Shown one piece after another: positions 8,181-17,381 of a stretch of 64,000 nt of DNA. The first letter of the stretch is position 1. Each line of letters begins with the position of its first letter. Both the position numbers and the translations under genes were made by a program. The notes under the pieces are model-generated. The model was not told the DNA's origin and ran no database searches. It saw nothing but the letters and a program-made list of their open reading frames with translations. The stretch is from Acidobacteriota bacterium (GTDB taxonomy: Bacteria > Acidobacteriota > Terriglobia > Acidiferrales > UBA7541): assembly GCA_003223215.1 (NCBI GenBank), contig QHYH01000081.1:1-64000 (forward strand). Direction: 5' to 3'.

Positions 8181-8639
8181 GTGAACACGCCGAAGCTGGT
8201 GCTGGCACTGCTGGACGAAGCGTATGAGAGAAAGACCTGGCATGGGCCGAATCTGAAGCAGTCGCTCAAGGGCGTGTCGATGGTCGAGGCGGCCTGGCGG
8301 CCCGGACCGGGCCGCCACAACATCTGGGAAGTAGCGCTGCACGCCGCGTACTGGAAATACACCGTGCGGCGCAGGATCGAGGGCAACAAGCGCGGGTCGT
8401 TCGCTCTGAAAGGCAGCAACTTCTTCCCGCGGCCGGAAAAAGGCAATGCGACACAAGCCGCGTGGAACGCTGACAAGAAGCTACTCGAGCGCGAGCATCG
8501 CGCCATGTGCGTCGCGATTGCCAAGGCTTTGCGCAAGCCGCGCGACGCCAAGTTTTTGAAACAGCTTTATGGCGTGGCCTTTCATGACGTCTACCATGCG
8601 GGGCAGATCCGTCTGTTACGGCGGCTGCAGGAACGCTAG
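8181..8639 (+). CDS. DinB-like helix-bundle protein
   Basis: About 152 residues from a GTG at 8181, preceded by GGGGAGGG; an ATG further upstream lacks such a site. It begins NTPKLVLALLDEAYERKTWHG. It has the DinB/YfiT four-helix-bundle layout with three putative metal-binding His: H in GPGRHNIWEVALHAAYWK and the C-terminal FHDVYHAGQIRLL. Family members include metal-dependent enzymes such as bacillithiol transferases, plus many of unknown role. The region upstream of 8181 is AT-neutral spacer. No operon beyond the DUF711 gene is evident. Confidence 0.75.
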   Translation: MNTPKLVLALLDEAYERKTWHGPNLKQSLKGVSMVEAAWRPGPGRHNIWEVALHAAYWKYTVRRRIEGNKRGSFALKGSNFFPRPEKGNATQAAWNADKKLLEREHRAMCVAIAKALRKPRDAKFLKQLYGVAFHDVYHAGQIRLLRRLQER

Positions 8640-8780
8640 GAGCCAGGGAGCGGAGACGGGCGCCGGAAACCGCGTGACCCGGTTCGCGGCGACCATTTTG
8701 GGGGAGACGCGGCACGGCACGGCTGAAAAAGGCCGTGGAAAGAGCCGGAGATAGAGGCTCGCGCGTAGGAGGAGCGCAGG

Positions 8781-9515
8781 TTAGCGCGAGATTTCTTTTA
8801 GCGCTTTGACCACGGCGGGGAGGTCTCGAGCGTCTTGGAAGAGGCGGATGGCGGCGATGCCGGATGCTCCGGCGGAAAGGCAAGCGCTGGCATTGTCCGG
8901 CGTGATGCCGCCAATGGCCACGACCGGCAGCGTGACGGCTTGGCAGACTTCGCGGAGCCGGTCGAGTCCTTGCGGCGCGCCATAAGCGGCCTTCGAGGGC
9001 GTGGCAAACACGGGACCAAAGAAGAGATAGTCCGCGCCGCCGCGTTCGGCCTGCTTGGCTGCTTTCGGCGAATGGCAAGAGACGCCGATCAAGAAATCTT
9101 CCTGCTCGAGCCCTTGGCGCAGGCGGAGCGCTGCTTCTGGCGGCAGGCTCTGCTCGCCGAGATGGACGCCGCCGGCGTGCGCGGCGAGCGCGACATCCAA
9201 GCGGTCGTTTACCAAGATTCGCGCGTGGGCCGCTTTGCCTGGCGAACAGGCTAAGGCGCGCGGCGATCCGGTGGACTCGCCGGCACCCGCGGCGTCGTCC
9301 GCATTTCGAGCAAGCTTCAGAGCTTCACGCGTCAGCGTGCTCGATTCCTTTCCCGAGAGATCCTTTTCGCGGATCTGGATCCAATCGACGCCTGCCGCCG
9401 CAGCCGCTGCGATTTTCTTCAGAAGAATTTTGCGCGCGGGCGCGGCCGCAAACAGGCTGCGGTCGCCCACGTAGCAGAGCAACAGCGCGCTTCCCGATTT
9501 AGGCTGGGGGAACAC
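8781..9515 (-). CDS. thiE: thiamine-phosphate synthase
   Basis: This 244-residue TIM-barrel enzyme joins HMP-PP and thiazole phosphate to form thiamine monophosphate. Motifs are WIQIREKDLSG (phosphate/HMP-binding IQ-x-REK), ILVNDRLDVALAAHAGGVHLGEQSLP, IGVSCHSPKAA, GADYLFFGPVFATPSKAAYG, and PVVAIGGITPDNASACLSAGASGIAAI (phosphate grip). All key segments are present. A Pro/Ser-rich insertion of about 20 residues near residue 80 is longer than in E. coli ThiE. It starts at a GTG and overlaps the 3' end of a small membrane-protein gene by 17 bases, so the two are probably cotranscribed. No other thi gene is nearby. Confidence 0.92.
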   Translation of the reverse strand: MFPQPKSGSALLLCYVGDRSLFAAAPARKILLKKIAAAAAAGVDWIQIREKDLSGKESSTLTREALKLARNADDAAGAGESTGSPRALACSPGKAAHARILVNDRLDVALAAHAGGVHLGEQSLPPEAALRLRQGLEQEDFLIGVSCHSPKAAKQAERGGADYLFFGPVFATPSKAAYGAPQGLDRLREVCQAVTLPVVAIGGITPDNASACLSAGASGIAAIRLFQDARDLPAVVKALKEISR

Positions 9516-9744
9516 GGCCGGGATCCGGGCGCGAGCCGATCCATCGGATGGCCAGAAGGATATCCAGAATGCCGATGCCGCTGACGGCCCCCCGAAAGGA
9601 AGGGTGAAGCAGGATGGAGCGAAGCAAAGGATAGTGATTCAAGAAAAAGTTCTGTTCCCAGTAGATGGACCATGGCAAATACAGCAGCAGCACGCCCATC
9701 TCGAACGCGAGGACAACCAGAAGTGCGTGATAAATCCGGTTCAT
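9499..9744 (-). CDS. small hypothetical membrane protein
   Basis: This 81-residue product has a hydrophobic N-terminal helix (MNRIYHALLVVLAFEMGVLLLYLPWSIYW). A second, weaker hydrophobic segment follows (AVSGIGILDILLAIRWIG). It is probably an inner-membrane protein with two spans. Its last codons overlap the thiE start by 17 bases, suggesting translational coupling. I recognise no family. Confidence 0.65.
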   Translation of the reverse strand: MNRIYHALLVVLAFEMGVLLLYLPWSIYWEQNFFLNHYPLLRSILLHPSFRGAVSGIGILDILLAIRWIGSRPDPGRVPPA

Positions 9745-9782
9745 CGATGTAGGGAAATCCGTCCGCGTGGCTGCATTCTGGA

Positions 9783-12713
9783 TTAGCGGATGGGCTTCTG
9801 AAGAGCTGCGATGCGCTCGGCTACGTCGCGGTAGTCGATGTTCATCGCGTAGACCTGAGAAAAACTCTTTAGCGCCGCTTCCGGCTCGCCCGCGGATTCC
9901 TGGGCGACCCCCAAATCATACCGCAAGGCGAGGGTACTTTCCGGGTCGATTCCGGGAGTGTGTAAAGCGCGCTCATACCAGATCGCGGCGATGGCGGGCT
10001 GGCCTTTTTCCATAAAGGCCAGGCCCAGCAGCGTACAGCACTGCATGGTATAGCGGAAGGCGCGGCCGTTATCGCTGGCTTTGGCGACTTTCTGGAATTC
10101 GCTGATGGCTTCTTCAAGAAGGCCCATCTCGCGGAAAGCAGTTCCGAGATTGTAATGGGTCTCGAGATCTTCCTCTTCCGCGCCCATTTCGCCAAGTTCT
10201 GCGCGAAACTCTTCGAAGACTTCCATGAGCGGGCCGGGCTCGGCAGCTTGCGAAGGCGCGCGCGGCACCTTTGGCTTTGCCGGCGGAGAGGCCGGAGCGC
10301 CGGGTTTCGAATCGGAGAAGGACGGAGCGAGAGAGTCCATGCCCAGTTGATCGATTTCCCGAGCAAGCTCAGCCAGGAATTGATCGGATTCGAAAGCGCT
10401 GCCGGCCGGGGGTGCCGCCGCCTTGTTTTGTGCGGGCGCGGGCGGCTCGGGAGGCTTCTGATCGTAGGCGGGAACCAGCTGTTCCTGCTCGAGCACGAGT
10501 TCGTACTCCTGTTCCCGTTCGAGTTCGGGCTCGGCCGGCTTGGCCGGCTTCGGCGGAGCTTTTTGGGCGGGCTTTTCCTTGGATTTGCCAGCAGTAGTTT
10601 TCGCCGCGGGTTTGTCTAATGGAATGGGCGGAGCCGCAGCAGGGGTATTCTCCGCGGCGGCAGGCGCTGGCTCTCCGCTGATCTGAAACTCCTCGACATG
10701 CGGAGGCTTTTCCGGACGCGGGGGAACAGGGGGAGCTTTCTCCGGCGTCGCGGCCGGGGTTTTCGCCTCTGGCGGCGTGGCCGGTGGGGCCTTGCTTGGC
10801 TCCGGCGCCTGAGTTTCTTCGAGCAGCGTGGCCCACTCGTCGGACAAATCCACTTCCTGAACTTCTGCTTCCTCCGGCGCGGCGTCAACATCGGCCGGCT
10901 CAGGTTCTGGCTCGGCAGCCCGGGGGGCGGATGACGAATTCGAGGCCGGAGCAGGCTCTGGTTCCGCGGGCACGGCGGTGATTTCCGGAATGGCCGTCTC
11001 GGCCGGTTCATCGGCGGCAGCCGGCTCGGCGGCTGAGCCCGGCTTCGCCGGGGCTGCGGCACTAGCCAGTTCCTCGTCCGAAAGTCCGGCGGCGCGCTGG
11101 AAGCGGCGGCGCAATTCCGCAAAGCGCTCGGCGCTGCGCTTGTCGCCGGTCTCGGTATGAATCTGTTCGAGCTGCGCAGCCAGTTCGGCGGTGCGGCGGT
11201 CGTCGCCGGCGCCGAGAACAAAATCGAGAAGTTTTTCGAGGGTGGGGGTATGACGCGGGGCGCGGCGCAGAATGGCCTCGAGCAATCCGATGGCCTTCTG
11301 CGTGAGACCGTAGCTGGCAAACAGGTCTACGTCGGTGAGCGACTGTGCGATGAATCTCTGCGTCTCCTCGTCCAGCTGAGGATCGAGTGGCGCGGCCGAA
11401 GCCGGCGCCCGGTCTGCGATTTCCGCACCGAACCCGCTTACATCGGAGCGCAGCTTGGGCGTGGGAGCCTTGGGTATTTCGGCTCGCAGATGATCCTCGG
11501 GAATCGCGGGGACTTCGTCCGGGACATCGGCTGCCGCAGGCAAGCCCAATTGGCGCAAAACGTTATTGAGTTTGCGTTTCACCGAATCGCTGTCGGGCTG
11601 GCGTTCGACTAGCTGCGCAAAGATGGTCTTGGCGCGGTCGTATTGCTGGTCCGCGACGAGGGCATCGCCCAACTTCGCCAGGGCATCGGGCATGTGGAAG
11701 GAATCACTGGTGCGGCCGTAATGCTCCACGAGCCATTCCAACGGCTCCAGCCGGCCGGGCATCCTTTCCGCCAGCGCCTGGAGCATTTTTCCGACCGCCT
11801 CGTGCTCGCCGGCATCGGTCAAAGGGATGCGAGACTGCTCCAGAATCCCCATGGCCTTTTGCGTCTGTCCGGCCTCCAGCAGAGCCTCGACGACCTTTTG
11901 CAGCGGGCCATAGTTCTTCGCGTCCGCTTCGAAGACCTGCACCGCCAGCGTGACGGCCTGATCCCAACTGGAATTCTTGAGATGGAAATCGAGCAACAGT
12001 TCGGTTTGCTCGCCGCCTTTTTCGAGGTCGGGCACCTGCTCGAGGAGGTGGGCGGCCTTGGCGGTGTCGCCCTGCAAAGAATAGGAACGTGCGCGGACGA
12101 TGAGCGCGGCGGCGTTGCTCGGCTCAAGCTTTAAGGCTTTGTCGGCAAGCTTTTCGCTTTCCGTCTGGTCGCCACGGGCGAGGGCTCGCTGCGCAGCCGA
12201 AACGTAGGCTTCAATGGCGTCGCGAGTCTGACCCATGGCCTGGTACAGATCAGCAAGGCGGATTTGGATGCGAAGATTGTCCGGCTCAGCCTGTAAAAGC
12301 TTCTTCAGCAGGCCGACCGCTTCGGCCTGGCGATTCTGCTTGAGATGAATTTCAGCCAGCTGCAGGAAAAGCGGCCGGGCCTCGCTCATTACGCCCTGCT
12401 GAACGTAGAGGTCGGCGAGTTTTTCGAGCGGCCGAATCTCTTCCGGAGCCAGTTTGGCGATGCGCTTGTAAACGGCGATCGCTTTGGTAAGGAAACCATC
12501 CCCGACGAAAATCTGGGCCAAGCGCTCAAAGTAATCGATGGCCTGGAAAGTCTCGCCCTGGCGGATATAGAGCTCGCCGACGGTCATCAGGGTGACCTGG
12601 TCGCGGGGCTCGTGTTTGAGAATATTCTGGTATTCGGCGATGGCTTGGGCGACCTTGCCCTGGTTCAGCAGCTTTTGTGCGGCTTCGACGTATTTGCTTT
12701 TGTTGTAAGCCAT
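9783..12713 (-). CDS. long tetratricopeptide-repeat protein with Pro/Ala-rich linker
   Basis: 976 residues without a signal peptide, so probably cytoplasmic. Residues about 1-530 form many TPR units, for example KVAQAIAEYQNILKHEPRD, GETFQAIDYFERLAQIF, and ILRRAPRHTPTLEKLLDFVLGAGDDRRTAEL. Residues about 555-830 are low-complexity, rich in Ala, Pro and Glu, and look disordered. The final 140 residues return to TPRs after an acidic stretch (EVFEEFRAELGEMGAEEEDLETHYNLG), a C-terminal arrangement I associate with long TPR proteins of acidobacteria and myxobacteria. It is likely a scaffold for protein assembly. The partner is unknown and no neighbouring gene identifies it. Confidence 0.85.
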   Translation of the reverse strand: MAYNKSKYVEAAQKLLNQGKVAQAIAEYQNILKHEPRDQVTLMTVGELYIRQGETFQAIDYFERLAQIFVGDGFLTKAIAVYKRIAKLAPEEIRPLEKLADLYVQQGVMSEARPLFLQLAEIHLKQNRQAEAVGLLKKLLQAEPDNLRIQIRLADLYQAMGQTRDAIEAYVSAAQRALARGDQTESEKLADKALKLEPSNAAALIVRARSYSLQGDTAKAAHLLEQVPDLEKGGEQTELLLDFHLKNSSWDQAVTLAVQVFEADAKNYGPLQKVVEALLEAGQTQKAMGILEQSRIPLTDAGEHEAVGKMLQALAERMPGRLEPLEWLVEHYGRTSDSFHMPDALAKLGDALVADQQYDRAKTIFAQLVERQPDSDSVKRKLNNVLRQLGLPAAADVPDEVPAIPEDHLRAEIPKAPTPKLRSDVSGFGAEIADRAPASAAPLDPQLDEETQRFIAQSLTDVDLFASYGLTQKAIGLLEAILRRAPRHTPTLEKLLDFVLGAGDDRRTAELAAQLEQIHTETGDKRSAERFAELRRRFQRAAGLSDEELASAAAPAKPGSAAEPAAADEPAETAIPEITAVPAEPEPAPASNSSSAPRAAEPEPEPADVDAAPEEAEVQEVDLSDEWATLLEETQAPEPSKAPPATPPEAKTPAATPEKAPPVPPRPEKPPHVEEFQISGEPAPAAAENTPAAAPPIPLDKPAAKTTAGKSKEKPAQKAPPKPAKPAEPELEREQEYELVLEQEQLVPAYDQKPPEPPAPAQNKAAAPPAGSAFESDQFLAELAREIDQLGMDSLAPSFSDSKPGAPASPPAKPKVPRAPSQAAEPGPLMEVFEEFRAELGEMGAEEEDLETHYNLGTAFREMGLLEEAISEFQKVAKASDNGRAFRYTMQCCTLLGLAFMEKGQPAIAAIWYERALHTPGIDPESTLALRYDLGVAQESAGEPEAALKSFSQVYAMNIDYRDVAERIAALQKPIR

Positions 12714-12976
12714 GCGCGAAAGAGACCAATTCTCCTAGGAAGTAGTCCCAAAGACACTACCCCGTTGGCCGGCGGGCAGAAAACGCCCTCGGCAACTGCT
12801 GTGGTTACGCTAGCAGGCGGGAAAAAGGCAAGTCAACGAACCCAAAGTTTGTTGTGAGCAGGCAGTTATCCCCGTCCTATTCAGGAAACTCTGGGGCATG
12901 GCGAAGGCTCCAGGCGGGCGGACCGTCCCCGGGGGGCCTCGCGCCGTAGCGGACTGCTTGCGGCCGGTGACCCGCT

Positions 12977-13722
12977 TTACTTAAGCTCCGCGCGGGAGAA
13001 CCCTTCGAGCATGGCCCGCTCTGAGGGAGGGTTGAGGACGCTGTTTCGAGCAAAATCCTCGGCTTGCGGGTCATTGGTGGCGCGAATGCGCTTGGCCGCT
13101 TCCCTCAGGTCGTACGGTGTGCTCTGAAGCGCAACGTCCGGCCCCAACAAAAGCCATTGGGCACGCGAACGGCCGAACGGCATTCCCACACTCCCAGCGT
13201 TCACGACTCGCATCCTGCCCACCTGCCGGTCGAACTGCATGTGGGTATGGCCGCAGACGACCAGGGTTACGCCCAGTCCCGCGAAAACCGGCAAAGCCGG
13301 CTCTCCGGCGTCAAACGAGTGAAACACTCATTCTCGTTTCGAGGTGTCGCGTGGCAGTAGAGCACTTCTCCCAGTCCAGGCAAGTTGCGACAGCGCGTTT
13401 TGGGCCACGCCGCGAGAAATCGCTGTTGTTCCGGACCGAGCTGCTCGGCCGTCCAGCGGATCGTGAGGCGATAGGGTTCGGGCACCGCGGCCGGGTCCCT
13501 GCCCGCCAATTGCTCGAGCACCGCGACCTCGCCATTGCCATAGATAAACTGGACGGGGACGTCGAGATCCTGCAAGCGTTCCAGTGTTTCAAGCGGCATC
13601 GGGCCGGGCAGCACATCGCCGCCAACCACAATGCCGTCGACTTGTTCATGACGAATTTTCCCGATTACGGCTTCGAGCGCCGGCAGGTTCGCGTGAATGT
13701 CATAGATTGCCGCGATGCGCAT
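12977..13722 (-). pseudogene. metallophosphoesterase with a single-base frameshift
   Basis: The N-terminal frame (13722 to about 13313) begins MRIAAIYDIHANLPALEAV and has the calcineurin-like motifs YDIHAN, VVGGDVLPG and YGNGE, the last in place of GNHE/D. It also contains YCHATPRNENECFTR. The protein then derails into PESRLCRF and stops. The next frame continues properly with FDAGEPALPVFAGLGVTLVVCGHTHMQFDRQ and VVNAGSVGMPFG, carrying the GHTH metal motif and the NAGSVG signature. Restoring one T in the TTT run at 13313-13315 would rejoin the frames into about 249 residues. Family members are Mn/Fe-dependent phosphodiesterases or phosphatases. It may be a sequencing error rather than a true pseudogene. 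Confidence 0.8.
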
Positions 13723-13807
13723 AGGAGAACTTTGCCGCGATCAAAAGAGAAACCGCCAAAAAAGGCGTTGCCTTGGTAGGCCGGAGAACTCTTCTCCGCG
13801 CACCACG

Positions 13808-14458
13808 CTAAAAAATCGGCAGGGCAGTTTGCGTGGCGCCCACGGCCCAGCAACTAGAATCGCGCACGGGCGCGAACGAGTGGCGATGCAGCGGCGTGGG
13901 CCCGTAGAGACGCAAGGCTTCGAGATGATCAGGCGTCGCGTAGCCCTTGTGGCGGGCGAGGCCATACTGCGGATAGACCGCGTCCCACTCTTCCATGCGG
14001 GCGTCGCGATGTGTTTTCGCTAGAATGGATGCGGCGGCAACGGAAACGCTGCGCGCGTCGCCTTTGATCAAGGACTTTTGCTCGACGAGCACGTCGAGCT
14101 GCATGGCGTCAATGAGGAGATAGTCGGGCGAAATGGCCAGGCGTTCGAGGGCGGCGGTCATCGCTTGGCGGGACGCCTGGTAGATATTCCAAGCGTCGAT
14201 GCGCTGCGCATCGACTTCCGCGACGGCCCAGGCCACAGCGTGCTCGCAGATGCGTTCACGGAGTTCCGCGCGCCGTTCCGAGGTCAGCTTCTTCGAATCG
14301 TCCAGGCCGACAATGCGGCGCTTGGGATTGAGAATCACTGCGGCGGCAACCACCGGGCCAAACAGCGCGCCCCTTCCGGCTTCATCGATGCCGGCGATGC
14401 GCGTCCAACCCAATTTGCGCGCCGCTCGCTCGAAACGGGAAGAGCAGAGCCGGCTCAT
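13808..14458 (-). CDS. rnhB: ribonuclease HII
   Basis: 216 residues. RNase HII cleaves RNA in RNA-DNA hybrids and removes misincorporated ribonucleotides. The hallmark IAGIDEAGRGALFGPVVAAAV supplies two catalytic acids (D, E) and the GRG specificity loop. DSKKLTSERR, LIDAM (third Asp), KGDARSVSVAAASILAKTHRD and GYATPDHLEALRLYGPTPLHRHSF complete the family pattern. The length is normal, with a short non-conserved tail. In many bacteria rnhB follows rplS; here an opposite-strand S9 peptidase gene and about 2.2 kb separate them. Confidence 0.95.
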   Translation of the reverse strand: MSRLCSSRFERAARKLGWTRIAGIDEAGRGALFGPVVAAAVILNPKRRIVGLDDSKKLTSERRAELRERICEHAVAWAVAEVDAQRIDAWNIYQASRQAMTAALERLAISPDYLLIDAMQLDVLVEQKSLIKGDARSVSVAAASILAKTHRDARMEEWDAVYPQYGLARHKGYATPDHLEALRLYGPTPLHRHSFAPVRDSSCWAVGATQTALPIF

Positions 14459-14586
14459 CGCGTGGGAATCTTAGCATGATGGCAATGGGTGATGCGGCGT
14501 TTTCTTGACGGAGCTACTTTTTGCATGACAGGATACGCGGCTCGGGTCGTCAAAAATGCCCGTTCGAGAAATCGAAGGAGAGCCCC

Positions 14587-16659
14587 ATGCTATGTCGCAC
14601 GAAAATCCTTTCTCTGGCTTTAAGACTCCTTTATCTTTCCGCCTGGTGTCTGGTCGCGACGCTCCCGTCTGCGAGGACGCAAGGAGTAGTCAGCAGTGAT
14701 CTTTCGAAGTTGCGTTCCGTCGGAGGTGTGGCGCTCTCTCCGGATGGGCGCCACCTCGCCTACTCCGTAGTCATGCGTGATGAGCCGGGACGACCTTACG
14801 GCCAGCTCTGGATGATGGAGCTAACCACGCAAAAATCGATTCGTTTCGGCGGCGACAAGGACCGCGGCGGCGGGGCGGTGTGGTCGCCGGACGGGGGGTG
14901 GATCGCCTTTTTCGGCCGGCTGGGAGACCAGCGCGGCCTTCTGATTGCGAAGCCCGACGGCTCGGGCGTTACCGTCATCGCGTCGCCCGAAGGCACGAAC
15001 AGCCCGCTGCCGGGAATCGGCAATGAACTCGCCTGGTCACCCGACGGGAAGCAGGTTGCGTACATTTCCTCCACACCAGACCGTCGGGCCGCGGAGGCGA
15101 GCGGCGACCCGATGGTGATTACCCGCTATCTTTACAAGCCCGACGCAGGCGAAGGGATGATGCGGTTCAACGACAACCAGCGGCTCCACATTTTCGTCGT
15201 CGACCTACAGACCAAGCAAATTCGCCAACTCACGAGCGGCGACACGGATGAGCATTCGATCGACTGGTCGCCGGACGGCAAAGAGATTTTGTATTTGACG
15301 AATCCCGAGCCGAACCAGGACGAATTCTTCAATTACGACGTGTTCGCGCTGAAAGTCGCGGACAAGAGCGTGCGCCGGATCACCGCCACCGAATTCAACG
15401 AGTACGATCCGCTGTGGTCGCCTGACGGCAGGCGCATTCTCTTTCGCGGGACGCGCCGCGGCCTGACCGACCGTGAGACCACCATGGAAGATACGCACGT
15501 GTGGATCATGAATGCGGACGGGAGCGACCGTCGCGAGATCGGCGGCGTGCTTGACGGCCGGCAGGGATCGCCGCGCTCGGCACCGGACGGCAATTCCGTG
15601 TACTTCACGGTGCAAGAGCGAGGAAGCAATTATTTGGTGCGCCTGCCCGTTGCGGGCGGAAAACCGGAGTACGTTGTGAAGGAGCCGGGCTCGGTTGGCT
15701 CTTTCTCGGTTGGAAAAGACGGCGTCGTGGCCTACAGCTACGCGTCGCCGCGCGATCTCAACGAGTTGTATCTGAAGAGCGGAACCGCCGCGCCGCGCAA
15801 GCTGACCGATCTGAACGCGCAAGTCCTCGCGGGGAAGCCGATCGCCGAGGTGGAATCGTTCACGTTCCTAAGCAACGACAATAAATACGAAGTCGAAGCG
15901 TTTCTGACCAAGCCGCTGGGGATGACCGCCAAATCCAAGCATCCGCTGATTGTGAACATTCACGGCGGCCCGCATGGGCAGAACGGCCCGGCGTTCAATT
16001 TCAAGAACCAGGTGTATGCGGCGCGCGGCTGGGCCACGCTGAACGTGAACTATCGCGGCTCGACCGGTTACGGGCAGAAGTTTGCGGACGCGGTCTTTGG
16101 CGATCAGAACGGCAATGAGGGTCAGGACGTTTTGTACGGCGTCAGCGCGGCAGTGCGGCGCAATCCGTGGATTGACCGCGAGCGCATGGGCATCGAGGGT
16201 GTCAGCTACGGCGGGCAATTGACGGACTGGCTGATCACGCAAACCAACGAATTCAAGGCCGCCGTGCCGACAGCGGGAATCGCCAACCTGGTGAGCTACA
16301 ACTACATGACCTATTACAACCAGTACGAGGAGATGGAGTTCGGGCAGTTCCTGCACCAGGGCAATTTGATGGACGTAGCGTGGGAGCGCTCCGCGCTGAA
16401 GCAGGTCGCCCGGGCGCACACGCCGACCATGCTCATGCATGGCGAAAACGACAACGACGTGCCCATCGCCGAGGCGGAACAGTTTTTCATCGCGCTGAAG
16501 GACGTGGGAACAGAAGCGATCTTTGTGCGCTATCCGCGCGAAGGGCACGGCCTTGCGGAAACCGGCCACAATATCGATGCGATCGACCGCTCGATCGCGT
16601 GGTACGAAAGGCACTTTCCGAAACCGGGCGAGGAAGGGGTCACGAACGTCCAGCCGTAG
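14587..16659 (+). CDS. secreted S9-family serine peptidase (acylaminoacyl-/dipeptidyl-peptidase type)
   Basis: About 690 residues. The ATG at 14587 follows AAGGAG and starts a signal peptide (LSLALRLLYLSAWCLVATL). Residues about 40-420 contain repeated PD40/WD40-like propeller blades such as LSPDGRHLAYS, WSPDGGWIAFF, WSPDGKQVAYIS, WSPDGKEILYL and WSPDGRRILFR. Residues about 440-680 form the alpha/beta-hydrolase domain, with nucleophile Ser in GVSYGGQ (about 540), Asp in ENDNDVP (about 620) and His in EGHGLAE (about 653). Such enzymes trim short peptides in the periplasm. The gene sits opposite to and between rplS and rnhB, so it is likely a later insertion into that block. Confidence 0.9.
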   Translation: MLCRTKILSLALRLLYLSAWCLVATLPSARTQGVVSSDLSKLRSVGGVALSPDGRHLAYSVVMRDEPGRPYGQLWMMELTTQKSIRFGGDKDRGGGAVWSPDGGWIAFFGRLGDQRGLLIAKPDGSGVTVIASPEGTNSPLPGIGNELAWSPDGKQVAYISSTPDRRAAEASGDPMVITRYLYKPDAGEGMMRFNDNQRLHIFVVDLQTKQIRQLTSGDTDEHSIDWSPDGKEILYLTNPEPNQDEFFNYDVFALKVADKSVRRITATEFNEYDPLWSPDGRRILFRGTRRGLTDRETTMEDTHVWIMNADGSDRREIGGVLDGRQGSPRSAPDGNSVYFTVQERGSNYLVRLPVAGGKPEYVVKEPGSVGSFSVGKDGVVAYSYASPRDLNELYLKSGTAAPRKLTDLNAQVLAGKPIAEVESFTFLSNDNKYEVEAFLTKPLGMTAKSKHPLIVNIHGGPHGQNGPAFNFKNQVYAARGWATLNVNYRGSTGYGQKFADAVFGDQNGNEGQDVLYGVSAAVRRNPWIDRERMGIEGVSYGGQLTDWLITQTNEFKAAVPTAGIANLVSYNYMTYYNQYEEMEFGQFLHQGNLMDVAWERSALKQVARAHTPTMLMHGENDNDVPIAEAEQFFIALKDVGTEAIFVRYPREGHGLAETGHNIDAIDRSIAWYERHFPKPGEEGVTNVQP

Positions 16660-16674
16660 CCCGCGACCCGGTGA

Positions 16675-16688
16675 CGCGCGAATCGCGC
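16675..16688. terminator. GC-rich inverted repeat between convergent genes
   Basis: CGCGCG-AAT-CGCGCG can form a short hairpin in the gap between the convergent S9 peptidase and rplS genes. There is no T-tract, so a terminator role is only a weak inference. Confidence 0.25.
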
Positions 16689-16738
16689 GCGCTAGCTAGG
16701 GGCTAGGTTTCAGAGCAAAGTGTTCTACAAAGCGGCGG

Positions 16739-17158
16739 TTAGACCTTGGCTTCCGTGCCGGCGGCGGCCGTGGCCGCAACCGGTGTAGCCTGTTCTTCTT
16801 GTCGGCCGGCGCGCTTGATGCGGGCGGCCTTGCCTCTCAGATCGCGGAGGAAGTAGAGACGAGCGCGGCGGACCTTGCCTTTGCCAACCACTTCGATGGA
16901 GCTGATCGTTGGGGAATGCAGGGGGAAGATGCGTTCGATGCCTACGCCGAAGCTGACGCGACGCACGGTGAAAGTGGCGCTGGAAGCGCGGCCCTTCTTC
17001 GAGATGACCACACCTTCAAAAGCCTGGAGACGTTCTTTTTCCTTCTCGCCTTCACCTTCCTTGAGGCGGACGTTCACGCGGACGGTGTCGCCCGGGCGGA
17101 ATTCGGGGAGGTCTTTGCGCAGTTGCGCTTCATGCAATTTACGAATTGCCGGGTTCAT
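16739..17158 (-). CDS. rplS: 50S ribosomal protein L19
   Basis: About 139 residues from the ATG at 17158 ([20 protein letters not shown]), behind AAGGAAG; an in-frame start 8 codons earlier is less typical. L19 lies at the 30S-50S interface. Conserved segments are [53 protein letters not shown], and [25 protein letters not shown]. An Ala/Thr-rich tail of about 25 residues extends beyond the usual end. The gene belongs to the rpsP-khpA-rimM-trmD-rplS set but is separated from trmD by two unrelated genes. Confidence 0.97.
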   Translation of the reverse strand: MNPAIRKLHEAQLRKDLPEFRPGDTVRVNVRLKEGEGEKEKERLQAFEGVVISKKGRASSATFTVRRVSFGVGIERIFPLHSPTISSIEVVGKGKVRRARLYFLRDLRGKAARIKRAGRQEEQATPVAATAAAGTEAKV

Positions 17159-17381
17159 GTTCGTGCTTCCTTTTAGACCCACTGGAGGCGGGGCCAGCTT
17201 TTCTAAGGCGAACCAAAATTATAGCCAAGTTTTCGCGATTTACCTAGCGCATTTCCGGGAGCGCTAACTGCGTTTCTTTTGAGGCAGATACTCCCGGACA
17301 GGCAGGCTTTTGTCGTCCTTGCCCGTAGCACCCTGCTGCCAGGGGTGGCTTGGTCCGCCTGAGAAGGATCCAAGTCAGGTA

